This document shows, one piece after another, positions 12,921-25,979 of a stretch of DNA of 64,000 bases. The DNA comes from Paramarasmius palmivorus. Its lineage: Eukaryota > Basidiomycota > Agaricomycetes > Agaricales > Marasmiaceae. The notes beneath the pieces are model-generated. The model saw only the letters and a list, made by a program, of their open reading frames with translations. It was not told the DNA's origin and searched no databases. Numbering within the stretch: the stretch's first letter is position 1; each line of letters starts with the position of its first letter. Both the position numbers and the translations under genes were made by a program. Location of the stretch: positions 62,001-126,000 of the forward strand of contig JAYKXP010000020.1 of NCBI GenBank assembly GCA_037176845.1, in the 5' to 3' direction.

Positions 12921-13051
12921 CCGACTGCACTCCCTTTTCTCCTCATCACCTTTTTCTCTGCGTTGTCCTCTTCAACAGCACAGTGTCCTTTGAGGGCTTC
13001 TTCCCTTTTCGTTTCCTCCTCATCATCCTAGGCGAAAGCCTCCTATAGACT
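12921..13051 (+). promoter_or_regulatory. Pyrimidine-rich leader/core promoter of PMA1
   Basis: A strikingly C/T-rich run (for example cttttctcctcatcacc and cgtttcctcctcatcatcc) ends just before the PMA1 ATG at 13052. CT-rich tracts near the transcription start are a known feature of strongly expressed filamentous fungal genes. An A/T-rich AATAAAAG sits just upstream near 12897. The transcription start itself is not visible from sequence. Confidence 0.5.
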
Positions 13052-16000
13052 ATGGCATCCAACGTTGAAAAGGAACCCGGCCCACAGGGCGAGAACCCTG
13101 CTCCAATCACCCCCACCGAGCCGGAAAAAAAGAAGAGGGAATACAAGGACTTTGAACACGATAATGATGGTCCTACCCGTACGTGTCTTGCTCATTTTTA
13201 AGGTCGCTCTTTTTTTTACTGACATTTTTCGCTCTACCTTCTCTAGATGCTAATGTAGACATGTCTACTGTGCGTTTTTGGCGTTTCTCTTTCTACCATT
13301 CGCCCTTCTCAGTCTCATTTAGATCCAACTTCGCGCCGAGGATCTCTACGATAAGGAAAAAGTGGATCTTGAGACCATTGTCATCGACGATGTCTTCAAG
13401 TTGCTTCAGTGCGACGAGAATGGTCTCTCACAGGAAGAGGCAAAGCGTCGTCTTGAATTGTTCGGTCCTAACAAGCTGGAGGCTGAGGAACAAAACGCCA
13501 TCCTACAGGTAAGCATTCCTTCAGAACACTCTTCCTCTCAGCACTAAGACTCGCCTTCTAGTTCTTGAGTTTCATGTGGAATCCTCTTTCTTGGGTCATG
13601 GAAGGTGCTGCTCTCGTCGCTATTGCTCTGTCCAATGGTGGAGGCAAACCCCCCGACTGGCCTGATTTCGTCGGTATCGTCCTCTTGCTCTTCGTCAACT
13701 CCAGTATCGGTTTCTACGAAGAGCGTAACGCCGGAAATGCTGTCAAGGCTCTGATGGATTCTCTTGCACCCAAAGCCAAAGTCAAGCGCGATGGCCAATG
13801 GTCCGAGATTGAGTCCTCAGAGTTGGTTCCTGGTGATATGATTTCATTCAAAATTGGTGATATTGTCCCCGCCGATTGCCGTCTCACCGAAGCTATCAAC
13901 GTCTCCATTGATCAAGCCGCCCTAACTGGTGAATCTCTCCCTCAAGCCAAGAAGACGGGAGACCAATGTTTCTCGTAAGTCATTCTTCCGGCTTGGCAAT
14001 TTCCGGATCCGAAATTAACTTCTGTTCCATTTCAGTGGTTCCACTTGCAAACAGGGTGAGGCTGAGGGTGTTGTTATCTCCACTGGTGCCAACACTTTCT
14101 TCGGTCGCGCCGCCTCCCTTGTCGGCCAGGATGATGATACCACCGGTCACTTGCAGAAGATCTTGGCCCAAATCGGATCTTTCTGTTTGGTGTCCATCGG
14201 TCTTTTCGTGGTCCTCGAAATCGTTATTCTTTACCCCGCCTTCCACTACAGCTACCGTCGTGGTCTCGACAACATCCTTGTCCTCTTGATCGGTGGTATC
14301 CCCATTGCCATGCCCACTGTGTTGTCCGTCACTCTCGCCGTCGGTGCTCAACAACTCGCTAAGCACAAGGCCATCGTCACCCGTATCACCGCTATCGAAG
14401 AGTTGGCCGGTGTCACCATCCTCTGTTCCGACAAGACCGGTACTCTTACTACCAACAAGCTCACCATCGACAGGAACACCATCCGCACCTATGGCCCCTT
14501 CTCCGCGGACGACGTCATCCTCCTCGCTGCATACGCTTCCCGTACCGAGAACCAGGATGCCATCGATATGTCTGTCGTTTCGGCAATTGGCGACCCAGCC
14601 AAGGCTCGTGCTGGTATTAAGCTTCTCGACTTCAAGCCTTTCAACCCTGTCGACAAGCGTACCGAAATCACCTACCGCGAGGAAGCTACTGGCAAGCTTA
14701 AGCGTGTCACCAAGGGTATGACCGGTATCATCATTGAGCTTTGCACCCGTAACAAGACTGAGGAACTCGAGAACAAGCTTGAGGCCGATGTCGAGGAGTA
14801 CGCCTCTCGCGGTCTCCGTGCCCTGGCCGTCGCATACGAGGAACTTGACGGTGACGATCACGAGGCTGAGGGTAACGGTTTCGAGCTCATTGGTTTACTC
14901 GCCATTTTCGATCCCCCTCGTGATGACACCAAGCAGACCATCGACGATGCCATCGCCCTCGGTGTCAAAGTTAAGATGGTTACTGGTGACCAACTTGCCA
15001 TTGCAAAGGAAACCGGTCGTCGTCTCGGTCTCGGTGACCACATGTACCCCGCCAAGGTCTTGAAGGATGGACCCGCTCCTGGTGGCAAGCACGGTTCTTT
15101 GGACGAGATGATTTTGGATGCCGATGGTTTCGCTGGTGTGTTCCCTGAACACAAGTACGAGATCGTCAAGCGTCTCCAGGGTCTTGGTCACCTTTGTGCC
15201 ATGACTGGTGATGGTGCCAACGATGCTCCTGCCTTGTCTCGTGCCAACGTCGGTATTGCCGTTGAAGGTGCTACTGACGCCGCTCGTGGTGCCGCCGATA
15301 TTGTGCTCACTGAGCCTGGTCTCTCTACCATTGTCCATGCCATTCGCGGATCTCGTATCATCTTCCAACGTATGAGGAACTACTCTATCTACGCCTGCGC
15401 TGTTACCATCCGTATTGTCGTCTGCTTCGCCATCCTTGCCTTTGCCTACCAATTCGACTTCCCTCCGTTCATGATCCTGATCATTGCCTTGCTCAATGAC
15501 GGTACCATCATGACCCTGTCCGTTGATCGTGTCCTTCCATCCAACACACCGGATAGTTGGGACTTGGCTGAGATCTTTGCCTTCGCCGTTGCTTACGGTA
15601 TCTACCTAACTGTTTCCACGTATGTCTTCACCTTTATTATGACAACTTGATATTAACTCCCTCCTTCACAGCATCATCCTCGTGGTCATCATCTTGGAGA
15701 CTACCTTCTTCCAGGATAAGTTCGGTGTCGCGCTTGAGACTAACCCTGTTCAGGCCGATGATCGTTCACTTCACATGGTCGTCTACCTCCAGGTCGCTAT
15801 CATCTCCCAGGCCCTCATCTTCGTCACCCGTTCGCACGGATTCTTCTTCATGGAGCGCCCTTCCTTCGCTCTCATGGGTGCCTTCTGCGTTGCTCAACTG
15901 ATCGCTTCGATCATTGCTGCATACGGTGACTGGGGCTTCACGAACATCCACAGTATCTCTGGAGGTTGGATTGGTATTGTTTGGGTCTGGGTACGTCATT

Positions 16001-16375
16001 GTGTTTTCATTTTATTATCGTGTTCTGATTTGGTGTTTGTAGAACATCATCTGGTTCATTCCCCTCGACTGGATTAAGTTTGCCATGAAGGCTACTGTCA
16101 TCAAGTACCTGCGCCAACGCCGTCAAGCCGCTGCTGCCAAGGCCGCATCCACGATGGGCGAAGGTGTCCCTATGACTCGTACCCAATCGCGTGCTGCTTC
16201 GATCCACGAGTCCCTCTACTCCAATCGTGTTGGCTTCCTCAGACGGGCAGCACGCAAGGTTGGCTTCGGTGGACGTGTCTCCATCAAGCCCGAGGAGTTG
16301 CAACGCTTCAGCAGTCACCAGGCGCACACCGCTGGTCAAGTATTGGCAAGGAACCCGAGTAGAACCGCGGCATAG
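13052..16375 (+). CDS. PMA1: Plasma-membrane H+-ATPase (P-type, P3A)
   Basis: Seven exons; introns 13179-13246, 13270-13322, 13509-13561, 13975-14035, 15620-15671 and 15991-16042 give a clean 994-residue protein, close to the basidiomycete norm. It pumps protons out of the cell and drives secondary transport. Visible motifs in order: actuator loop LTGES, membrane motif GGIPIAMPT, phosphorylation site CSDKTGTLT (Asp is the phosphorylated residue), [20 protein letters not shown], hinge [11 protein letters not shown], then four C-terminal membrane spans. The C-terminal tail after 16085 is basic and Ser/Thr-rich, as expected for the autoinhibitory region. The nucleotide-binding segment reads KGMTG instead of the common KGAP. 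Codon choice is strongly biased to C-ending codons (GTC, ATC, CTC, AAG), indicating very high expression. ATG chosen as the first codon after the CT-rich leader. Confidence 0.97.
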
Positions 16376-18125
16376 AGTGGGGTTAGATTATATTAGCGGC
16401 GACATCACTCGCTGGCCATTCGATAATATCAGTCTGTTCTCTCATTCACGCATTTGCAGATCTATTTGCCCCCTCCTTTTGTACTCTACCAACACTTGGC
16501 CTACCCTTATTGGTTCCGCCCATCATCCCGCACAATACCCTTTCCCCCTACGCGCTCCATCTTCAAGCCTTTGTTGATGGCGGCTACTCCACCTACCCCT
16601 CCACATTGCATACCACTACATTCATTTCTCGTGCACGCAAGTTAATATCAGTATCAATCAATCGACATTGTTCAATAACGTCCACGAAACTTTGTATAAC
16701 GACCATTGGATACCCTTATTGGGGATGGGCCAAGCCTCGCCTTTGTACCTTACTCCAAGTGAGAGGGACCTTGGAACCATAATAGAAATTCCTTTCTAAC
16801 TCTCTATCCGTGTCCTCCCGATGTTTGCTTTGTACACAAAAACTTTTCGCGCTTCTTGACGCGCTCTTCTCACCACTTGTCGGTGACCTCTTTGTCCTCG
16901 ACTTACCCGTGTTTCCTTCGAACGTAATTATTATGATTTTCGACGATACAGTACTGTTTAATTACGCATCACGTACGAGTACATACAAAAAAAGAAGAAA
17001 TAGAGATTTCCTTTCTCATACGTTGTTCTTGTGAGCCGGAAGTCATTGAGACCCATGTTTTGCCTCTTGCTACCATGGCGGTCGGCAGTCAAAGTGAGTG
17101 GATTTGCATGTTCTTGGCACGGGTATTCTACAGCTAACAGACTTTTACCAGGCCGTTGGCATGGAGCCTTTCATACAATTGCAATGTTGAAGTCAAATCT
17201 TCACAATTGACCGTACTGCCCGGATATTGCATTCATTTTGCCAGCTCACACGACACGAGCTACCCCAACACCCCAATCACATTATCATTGGTTGCCATTC
17301 TCGTCGTTCGTAAGCATTACAGGTTACTTGATAGGGTATGGCAGTGACCAATAGAGTTCTTAATGATACATCTATCTGGTTTTCTTCAAGAAACGCCGCT
17401 GTAGCCGCTGGGTATGTACTATTCGAAAGCCACCGAAGTGAGTATTTGAGTCTAGCATATTGTTCATAACCAAATTGATGGTCTCATTGGTTCTATGCAG
17501 AAGCCTCTACACATGCCCCATCGTCTCCTTCTCTCGATATAGTCACCCCACATCAAGCTTCCATCAAGATTCAACACCTTGCACTCCATACAACCCAGTC
17601 AGTAGCGGGATCGCTTGTTGAGAGCTGTTGTTGTTTACAAGCTCAGGAATCTGAAACTCACATCTTGAAGGGAACCCATCACATCCCCCATCCCTATCAT
17701 CGTGATGCTGTTCTCTCGACTCGATATCCGGAATGGTGGGATGATACTAGGACTTCTGGCATCAACTTTGCTCAGAGGTTCTCGTAACGAAACGTTGGGA
17801 TCTGGCAGCGGGGAGCAATTTCGTGACAGCGGGCGGGCACTACAATGCACTCGAGATCATGATTCGTCGATGGTGGTGGCGGCAGTCAACGCCCTCAGTC
17901 CCAGGAATACTGGGCACACAGCCTCATGTGGACAGAGTCTCTGGTCTCGAGAGTCGATGTACATGTGTCTTCAGTTGATTGTGCTTTTGCAGGAACTTTG
18001 ACTGAGCAATGAAAGGACCCACAATTGAATAGATAGATAGATACCTACATGGATCCGCGTGACCGTGAAATTTTTGAGAAAGGCCCGACTCGGAGAACAC
18101 GAGCAGGAAACTATTCCACTCACAA
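16376..18125. other. 1.75 kb intergenic, PMA1 3' region
   Basis: No gene recognised. The first few hundred bases are T/C-rich and probably 3' untranslated sequence and terminator of PMA1. A short tetranucleotide run (ATAG, about four units) lies near 18029-18044. Nothing else stands out. Confidence 0.4.
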
Positions 18126-19592
18126 ATGAGGCTTGCGGCAGTTTCTTCTCGATCTTCTTTTTCTTCGTTATGTGTTAATTTCCGAGCAACGAGCAAGCGT
18201 AATGCTTCCCAAAGTGCCACCTCACCCTCACCCATATCCCGAACCGTCCTTGTTCGCGAAATCCCTTCAGATGTCACCACTTCACAAATCCTCGACAAAA
18301 TACAAGTTGGGCCTTTGGAACACATTGAGCACGATGCTCTCAACAAATGTGCACGGTTCGCATTTCTAGATTCCAAGACCGCTACCAATTTCAAGCGCCA
18401 GTTTGACCAGTGGGATGGACGGACTGGGATGACGACCGGTTACTCGACTGAGGGTCCTCTGGGGGTCGAAAAGATAGCTGCACTTGGTCTGCGTCATGCG
18501 AGTAGAGCTATACGGGTTAACCCCGTCCCAGAAGGCGCTACAGAAGGGTCGCTCAGGCAGGAGTTATCCCGATTCGGAGCTATCGAGAAGATTGACTTAG
18601 AGACTGGATCCGACGGGAAGCAGGTCGTCCACGTACATTTTCACAGTATAGATTCGGCACTACGAGTGAGTACCTGTTGCTTGATGTCCTTCAACAATGG
18701 CTCAGATAAAATTCAATGCAAGGCAGTCCAAACACTGCGAACTGAAGAGGGCTGGGGTGGAAAGCTAGGGATCTCCTTTCTCACCGACCGTTGCGACCTT
18801 CCATTGCGCATTGCGAGTCGAAAGCTATTGAATGCGAAAGACTCGGGTGAGCTCCAGTCGACTGTCGCCGTATTACATGGTGTCCGCAAAGAGACGACTC
18901 GTGCAAGAATCTTGGCTCATGTAAAGGATGCCCTACCGCCGCACAATGGAGAGGCCGTGCTCCGCGTTGATATTAAAACTATGCGAGGGAAACCAAGGGC
19001 TGCTGCTGTGAGTCATGTTCTGGATGAAAGAAGGTCATATTATTGACAGGCGTTCTCCAGTTCCTAAATTTTGCAAACGCTCCAATTACTTCTCTGTTCT
19101 TGGACGCACTGAAAGCGAAGCCTTTGGATGGTGTCACAGCGTACATGAAATCCCAGAACATTCCCCTCGTTAAACCGACCATACACCGTGCAGTCAAACT
19201 GGGTGCTACGAGAACGATCCTGATCAAAGGTTTGGACAAGAACTCTGCCTCTAAACAAAGGATATTCGATGATTTCAGAACATTTGGAACAATTATAAGC
19301 GTCAAGATCCAGGAGACGTGCGTCAATACCGTACCACCATTACTTCGTCCTCTAATATTCTAATTGCCTTTCTAGAGCTGAAAACTCAGCTAACGCATTC
19401 GTCAGCTTCGCTGACCTGATGGACGCTCTCAAGGCTGTTGACCGTATCTACCAAAACAACCGCAATTTTAGGCGGTATGCTGGAACGAAGATATCATTTG
19501 CTGCAGAAGTCAACCAAGGGCAGGTTGCACCATCAATGCTTCCGCTTCACATTGCTACTCTCGAGGATAGTGCTCCTAAGGAATCGTCGTGA
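18126..19592 (+). CDS. Multi-RRM RNA-binding protein, probably mitochondrial
   Basis: Four exons; introns 18666-18722, 19008-19060 and 19318-19375 give 432 residues. The first 35 residues are rich in Arg and Ser with no acidic residue (MRLAAVSSRSSFSS...), a typical mitochondrial presequence. After it come four RRM-like beta-alpha-beta units: about residues 38-95 (TVLVREIPSDVTTSQIL), 133-190 (IRVNPVPEGATEGSLRQELSRFG), 225-300 (VAVLHGVRKETTRARIL) and 335-410 (TILIKGLDKNSASKQRIFDDFRTFG with NAFVSFAD as the RNP1-like strand). The aromatic RNP residues are only partly conserved, so RNA binding is inferred from fold-level pattern. Likely role is in mitochondrial mRNA handling; I do not recognise a specific orthologue. 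Confidence 0.75.
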
Positions 19593-20509
19593 TACATTCG
19601 TTATTATAGAGCCGCTAGGTATATAGCGCTTGGACCATGCATGGCACAAAAGTTACTCTAATACAACCTAATACCTGCCATAAATCGCTGGTGCTAGGTG
19701 TATGTAGCACTGTCTGGATGTCTGTAGCACTTCAATACCCTATAAATCGTAGTTTCCTACTGTGGAAGAACTCCAAGTGGAAGTGAAAGTCGTTTCGCTG
19801 GCGCTAAACCTCTTGACGATGGACTACATCTCCCTGCCAGCTGCGTAGCTGTTTGAATAACCTCCTCCCAACCGATTAGCCTACATAATCAGACCATCCA
19901 GCATGTCGTCAAAGACTTCATCATCGTTGCCATGCTCGTATTCCTTGGTCATAGCGTTTCGGTGTATATGGGGATCAAGTGGCAGCCCGTTTCCTCCAAC
20001 TATTCCTGGTCAACGTCGTGCAAAAGCGGAAAGCCTTGTTCAATGACTGGAAATATTGTTTACGCGGGGTGTTCTCGGGATCCTTGTACGTGTTTACTAG
20101 CAAGTCAAGTGCTCACTGTGGCCCTGACGTCTTCGAAAACTCAGGGTTCTCCCACTTCATCCCTTCTTCTCCCAACAACTTCGTGATCATCCTGAAGCAG
20201 CGGCGGCCCGACATTGCATGCGTTTACAAAACTTCCACAATATTATCGTGGAGTTTTTGTTGCAGGTGACCATTCTGCTAACAATATCTTCCGGACGTCT
20301 TGCTGGCCATTCGACGATCTCTTGAAATCGAATCGTCATCCGACTCAACAATCAAAGAAGAACGGGCGGAAGTATGGAAATCGCGCGAATAGTGTGTGTT
20401 CTTGCGGAAGGAGTGGTTAATGCGCTGATTGCCTGGACTATGGGTTTAAAAGGAGTGCTGCTCTGGTTCAGGATGCATCTGGGTCGTAAGCCTCTCATTT
20501 CTCGTTTCG
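19593..20509. other. 0.9 kb intergenic
   Basis: Contains the 3' end of the RRM gene and the upstream region of the GH3 gene. Short frames only. No catabolite-repressor or xylanase-activator site was assigned with confidence. Confidence 0.4.
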
Positions 20510-22971
20510 ATGGCTCCGTCTCAGAGAAACATCTATATCCGACTCTTAGTGGTCAGCACAGTCATCCTCGTTTCGAAAGGCGCCTTCCCAGATTGTGTCA
20601 ATGGACCTTTGGCGAACAACCTAGTGTGCGATGCCAGTGCATCCTCCATTGATCGTGCCAGGGCTTTGGTTTCAGAGTTCACCGTCCAGGAACTTATTGC
20701 GAACATGGACAATGGGAGTCCTGGTGTATCGCGCCTTGGACTTCCTGCGTACAATTGGTGGAGCGAAGCACTAGTGAGCACCCTAGTCAATCCATACAGC
20801 GCTCGATATTCAAGTTGTTTCCGTTAGCATGGCGTAGCTGGAAGCCCGGGTACTTCATTCGCAGCACGAGGTCAGGACTTCAGTTTCGCAACATCCTTCC
20901 CAGCTCCAATCACACTGGGTGCTGCATTCGACGATGAAATCATCCAGGAAATCGCTTCCGTAATCAGCACCGAAGCTCGCGCGTTTAACAATGTCAATCG
21001 CGCTGGACTCGACTTTTTCACTCCTAACATCAATCCTTTCAAAGATCCTCGGTGGGGTCGTGGACAGGAAACGCCTGGAGAAGACCCTTTCCACATCTCC
21101 CAATACGTCTATCAGCTGATTATCGGCCTACAAGGCGGTATCAGTCCCAAGCCATATCTCAAGGTGGCTGCAGATTGCAAGCATTGGGCTGCCTACGATT
21201 TGGAAGACTTTGGGAATATAACACGTTTCGAGTTCGATGCAGAGGTTACCCTTCAAGATTTGGCCGAGTACTACTCTCCATCTTTCCAGAGCTGCATTCG
21301 TGATGCCAAAGTTGCGTCCATCATGTGCAGCTATAATTCGGTCAACGGTGTCCCCTCGTGCGCCAACCGATATCTGCTGCAGGACATTGCCCGGGATCTG
21401 TTTGAACTTGGAGAAGACCAGTGGATCACTGGTGATTGTGGTGCTGTCAGGATTGTTTTTGAGAATCATCACTTCACCGACAATGTTGTCAATGCTACCG
21501 CAGTGGCGTTGAATGCTGGTACCGACATCGATTGTGACATCCCCGGTACATATTCCCGAAATCTGGGACAAGCGTTGAATCAGTCTCTTATTACTGAGGA
21601 CCGACTTCGTCTCGCATTAACGCGACAATACAATTCTCTTATTCGGTGAGTATATCTCACGTACTACCCTCACGCACCTTCTGACCCTTTAGCTAGCTTG
21701 GGCTACTTCGACCCACCCGAATCGCAACCATACCGTGCCCTCAGCTGGGACGATGTGAATACGGTGCCCGCTCAACAGCTAGCCCATCAAGCCGCGGTGG
21801 AAGGCATCGTACTTCTCAAAAACGACGGTGTTCTTCCGCTCGACTCCTCCGTAACAAAGGTTGCTGTAGTAGGACCCTGGGCCAACGCGACAACGCAGAT
21901 GCAGTCCAATTATAACGGGCCTGCACCATTCCTCATCAGCCCTCTACAGGCCTTCCGCGATGCCGGCTTTGACGTCTCTTTCGCAAACGGGACTGCTATC
22001 AACTCAACAGATAGTTCAGGATTCGGTGCTGCTATAACAGCAGCGGACGAAGCAGATGTTATATTCTTCCTTGGCGGCATAGACAACACGATCGAAGCAG
22101 AAGGTCATGATAGGACTGACATTGCCTGGCCAGGAAATCAACTCGATCTCGTTCAGGAATTGACGACGTTAGGCAAACCTTTGGTGGTACTTCAAATGGG
22201 GGGAGGACAGATTGATAGTTCTTCTCTTCGGGATGATGATCATGTGAGTGTCCGTCAAATGCTAGCGAGGCACGGCTGACGACATCATAGGTTAATGCTC
22301 TCATATGGGGTGGTTATCCTGGACAAAGTGGAGGAACCGCTTTGGTCGAGATCATCACTGGACAACAGGCACCTGCTGCGCGACTCCCAACGACGCAATA
22401 CCCTGCATCATATATTGACGAAATACCTCCAACTGATATGAATCTACGCCCTAGTTCTTCGAGCCCTGGCCGTACGTACAAGTGGTACACCGGAGACGCC
22501 GTGTTCGAGTTTGGTACAGGTCTTCATTATACGACCTTTGACTTTGAGTGGGCTTCTGGGGGTGATTCCTTCGACGTTCAGGACCTTGTAGCCTCCGCTA
22601 ACAGCTCGGGGGTTGCTCATGTCGATTTGGGTACCCTCGACACTTTCAACGTCACAGTGACGAATTCAGGCACAGTAACTTCCGACTATGTCGCCCTTCT
22701 GTTCTCTCGGACCACCGCCGGACCATCGCCAGCACCAAAGAAGGAGCTCGTTTCCTATACTCGAGTCAAGGGAATTGATCCCGGAGCGAGTAGTGTTGCT
22801 CCACTCAAAGTTACTCTCGGAGCTATTGCGAGGACAGATGAGAACGGAAATAGGATATTGTATCCGGGAGAATATGAACTGATTCTGGACACTGGCGCAG
22901 ATGGTCAGCTGAAGAAGACAATTACGCTGACCGGAGACGAGGCTACGTTACTTCAGTGGCCACAGCCCTGA
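20510..22971 (+). CDS. Secreted beta-xylosidase, glycoside hydrolase family 3
   Basis: Four exons; introns 20774-20827, 21646-21696 and 22244-22290 give 769 residues, typical for fungal GH3 xylosidases. An N-terminal signal peptide (LLVVSTVILVSKGAF) directs secretion. Diagnostic blocks: YNWWSEALHG, NINPFKDPRWGRGQETPGEDP, KHWAAYDLE, MCSYNSVNGVPSCAN, then ITGDCGA, in which the Asp at 21434-21436 is the expected nucleophile. The C-terminal half has EGIVLLKNDGVLPL, the FLGGIDNTIEAEGHDR segment and WGGYPGQSGG, followed by a fibronectin-III-like domain (TFNVTVTNSGTVTSDYVALLF). These features match the xylosidase rather than the beta-glucosidase branch of GH3. It would release xylose from xylo-oligosaccharides during plant cell-wall breakdown. 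Many N-x-S/T sites are present. Confidence 0.93.
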
Positions 22972-23135
22972 ACACGTCGCAAAAGATCTTTTAAGTACAT
23001 ACTGATGTATAATAAGTAGTCGTTTTTCGTGAAGTGAAAATACAGTTCATCTAGCATTCTACATTCCGGGTGTTCTATTTACTGCAATGCCTAATTCCAT
23101 ATCATTATGATACCAAGTCATATATGCCTTCACCA

Positions 23136-25597
23136 TTATCTAGCGTACTTGCTCCTGGCGCGTATCCGCTTGCCGTATTTCCAGAAAATGAATGGTCTAG
23201 AGGCCAATCAAGGCCAGTCAACAAAATAATGCGTACTTGAGATGGGCAGCACTTACGCGGGACAGCCAATAACAACTGCCACAACAGCTAGTACTGTATC
23301 ACCGACACCGAGACCCAAGCTATTATACATTGCTGAAGAGAACAGAGGAAATCCAAATCCGCATAACGCTCGCAAGCAGGCTATTGCTGCAAATCCTACA
23401 TGGACGTTCAGCGTCCAAACGTCTTGGGACAATTACACTGCTTACCAGAAGCTGCGTATAGAGTGAAAACATCAACGACATAAGTTTGTATGCACTGGAA
23501 CGCGAGAATCATGGAAAATCCTATCATAAAGATGCCCTTGGAAAAGTCAAACGTCAAAAATTAGCTCTGATAGAAGACGTCGTTGCCGACAATGCTCACC
23601 ACGTCCGTAACGACCCAGTGCAACGCTTTTTGAGCTGCCCACCCACTGATTAGGAGCCCCACAGGCAGTAATATTGAGGCCGGAATCAAACTAGCTGGTG
23701 ATGGTGAAGTTAATGATTGGCCAGCGGGAAGGCTAAGAAGTTCGACTTACGAACACGGAATTCCGGCTCGCCAATGTCATTATTCCTCCGTTTGCAGTAC
23801 AGATATACTCTGTCCATAGTTTTGGAATTAAGGAATGATGCTGAAGCCAACCCAAGGCCAAGTGGTATGTAGTTAAGCCCAGCGATACCTATAGACTGCC
23901 CGTACACTCCTTGGAATATGGTAGGCATTGTTGTTACGAAGACTTTTCGGTACGGATAAGCGTTATCCGTGTCAACGATATGCAAAAAAGAATGCTTACT
24001 GTAGAACACGCCATACATGAAGGCCATATAGGTCCCCAAAAGTTGTAAAATGGGCTCCCTTATGAAAAGGCTGAAAGGTCGGGTGAGTGCTTTTGCGGTG
24101 ATGGCCTGCCAGCTGAGTAGGATGTGAATGGGACGCGACCATCCAGAGGTCACATGCACATACCTACGATCAACCGTACCGTCGTAGATTGTGCGGTAAA
24201 CCCGCTGCTCCGTTGCAGAGACACGATCTTTTGCTACCTTCGTGGGAGCTTCGCCTTTCTCGGGACTATTGCCATCGTCGCAAGTAGCATGAGCTTTGGC
24301 CATCCTGCGAGCTTTGCGTTCCAGCAAGACGGGAGCATAAGCTGGGTCGAAAATGAGCAACTAATACACTTGGAGAAGATGTATGACCTACTTTCTTGTA
24401 GGTAGAGTACCCCAGCGATTTGTATAACAACATCAAAAATGCTTGTAGACCAAAACTGGTGACGTTCAGCAGGTATGTTTTGGAATTCGGGGCGTAATCT
24501 TACCACCCAGCGCCAATTTGTTTTTTCAGCAATCCTACCAGCCGATCTAGCATGCATCCCTTTTCCAAAATAGTGCATGAAATACACTTACCACCCTCCA
24601 GCTACTGGTCCGAGTGCGGGACCTAGCATCGGGCCTTCATTTTAAAAACAGAATAGTCAGAATAAATCATCGATGCTCTGGTGGCAGTACGAACCTAAAG
24701 CATACAAGGCAACAGCACGTCCACGTTCCTCCGCTTCAAAAGTATCACCAATCACTGCACCTCCAATCTGTTGGATGAGATAAATGAATTGAACTCGGGC
24801 GAAGGGTGGCAATTAGAACTCACGGACAGGGGGGCGCTACCACCGATGCCTGCTAGAAATCGGAACACGATGAGCTGCGTTGAGCTATGCGCGAATCCGC
24901 AGGCAAAGTTCCAACAGAGAAAGAATAGATTGGCCAACTGAAGGGTCCGGGATCGTCCGTACACCTCGCTGAGAGGACCTATGAAGAGAGGGCCAATTGC
25001 TGGAGACAAAACGCTCATGAAGCACAGGGGCACGCGGTGAGCGAATGTTACACTCACCGAAGCCCAGGACGAACATACTTGTAATCATGTTCACGATAAC
25101 GTCGTTTGTAACATGGAATTCTTCTGCTACATGCCCGGTCGCGGGAGCGATCATTGATGAGGCAACAGGGGAAACGAATGTAAAGCAGGATACAATGAGG
25201 GTCGCTGCCCATTTGCGAGTGTTTTTCCAACTGTCAGAGAGCTGTCATTGAGATTGCCATTGACACGGTATTAATCATGCGCTTACTTCTTCGGGTTGGC
25301 GGGATCATCTGGTCCATCCCAGTCTACGAGAGTAACTTGTTCGGAGACCGTGATTGAAGTGGGACGTTCCACAATGGCTCCATGCGGAGAAGAAACGCTC
25401 AAATCCAGTCCATGCGAATGGTTCACGGTAGTGTGCTTTTGAGAGAGGTTGGGTCGTTGATTCACCAATGATTCCTCAGGCATGGTGTGGTTCTTGTTCT
25501 TCTCTACAGTCATAAATCTTGAAAGGGGCGTTGTTTGATCCGTACTAAAGTCATCTAAAGCAAACCTCTTTATCATCCCATACATGTAGGGGAACAT
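23136..25597 (-). CDS. MFS transporter, DHA1 (drug:H+ antiporter-1) family
   Basis: A multi-exon gene (about eight introns). It has a polar N-terminal tail, then VDWDGPDDPANPKK just before the first helix, the usual signature of Tpo1/Flu1-type exporters. TM1 region: KWAATLIVSCFTFVSP; then SSMIAPATGHVAEEF; motif A-like GPLFIGPLSEVYGRS; HSSTQLIVFRFLAGIGGSAPLS; antiporter motif C split by an intron (GRAVALYALG and PMLGPALGPVAGGW). The second half includes LGLGLASASFLNSKTMDR, FQCIQTYVVDVFTLYAAS and LRALCGFGFPLFSSAMYNSLG, and it ends PFIFWKYGKRIRARSKYAR. It should export small organic molecules or polyamines. Start is uncertain: ATGs at 25597, 25513 and 25483 are all possible. It is convergent with the xylosidase, 165 bases apart. 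Confidence 0.85.
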
Positions 25598-25979
25598 TTT
25601 GAAGACCTACCCCTCATTTTCCTCCTTCACAACGTCCTGGGGGGGCGGTCACACCCTTCGTGAGCCTGACGGAGGTCCGTGTCGAGAAGTAAGCGGGAAC
25701 AACAGTAATCGCTGTGAGGCCATGTGGGAACAGCATACTTATACATAGCAGCATCTGGCCAGTGAAAAGTTTATCGGCATTATGTGAGGAGTCGGACGAT
25801 CGGATTTCTACAGCCTTTCGGGTATACGCGGACCGGTGGCAATCGAAACCGCTGGCTTTGGCCGAGTAGACTGAGTACATCGTGCCGTCAACGGCTAAAG
25901 AACGCCACCATGACTGTAGAGTTGCGTATCTAGATAGTATTTGACCCAGAATCACGGTTATCTAACACTCTTTGACATC
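25598..25979. other. Intergenic between M1 aminopeptidase A and the DHA1 transporter
   Basis: About 380 bases. Both neighbours point left, so this is the aminopeptidase 3' region plus the transporter promoter. An open frame at 25614-25955 (minus) has no recognisable content and I did not call it. Confidence 0.35.

Noticed and set aside
13980..14861. 293-codon minus-strand frame opposite PMA1
   Set aside because: Shadow frame produced by the strong C-ending codon bias of PMA1; rich in Gly/Val/Asp/Thr repeats without a family.
20374..20652. 92-codon frame overlapping the start of the xylosidase
   Set aside because: Overlaps the xylosidase signal peptide in another frame and has no coding features.
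25614..25955. 113-codon minus-strand frame between the DHA1 transporter and aminopeptidase A
   Set aside because: No domain, signal or splicing pattern; composition looks random and it sits in expected promoter sequence.
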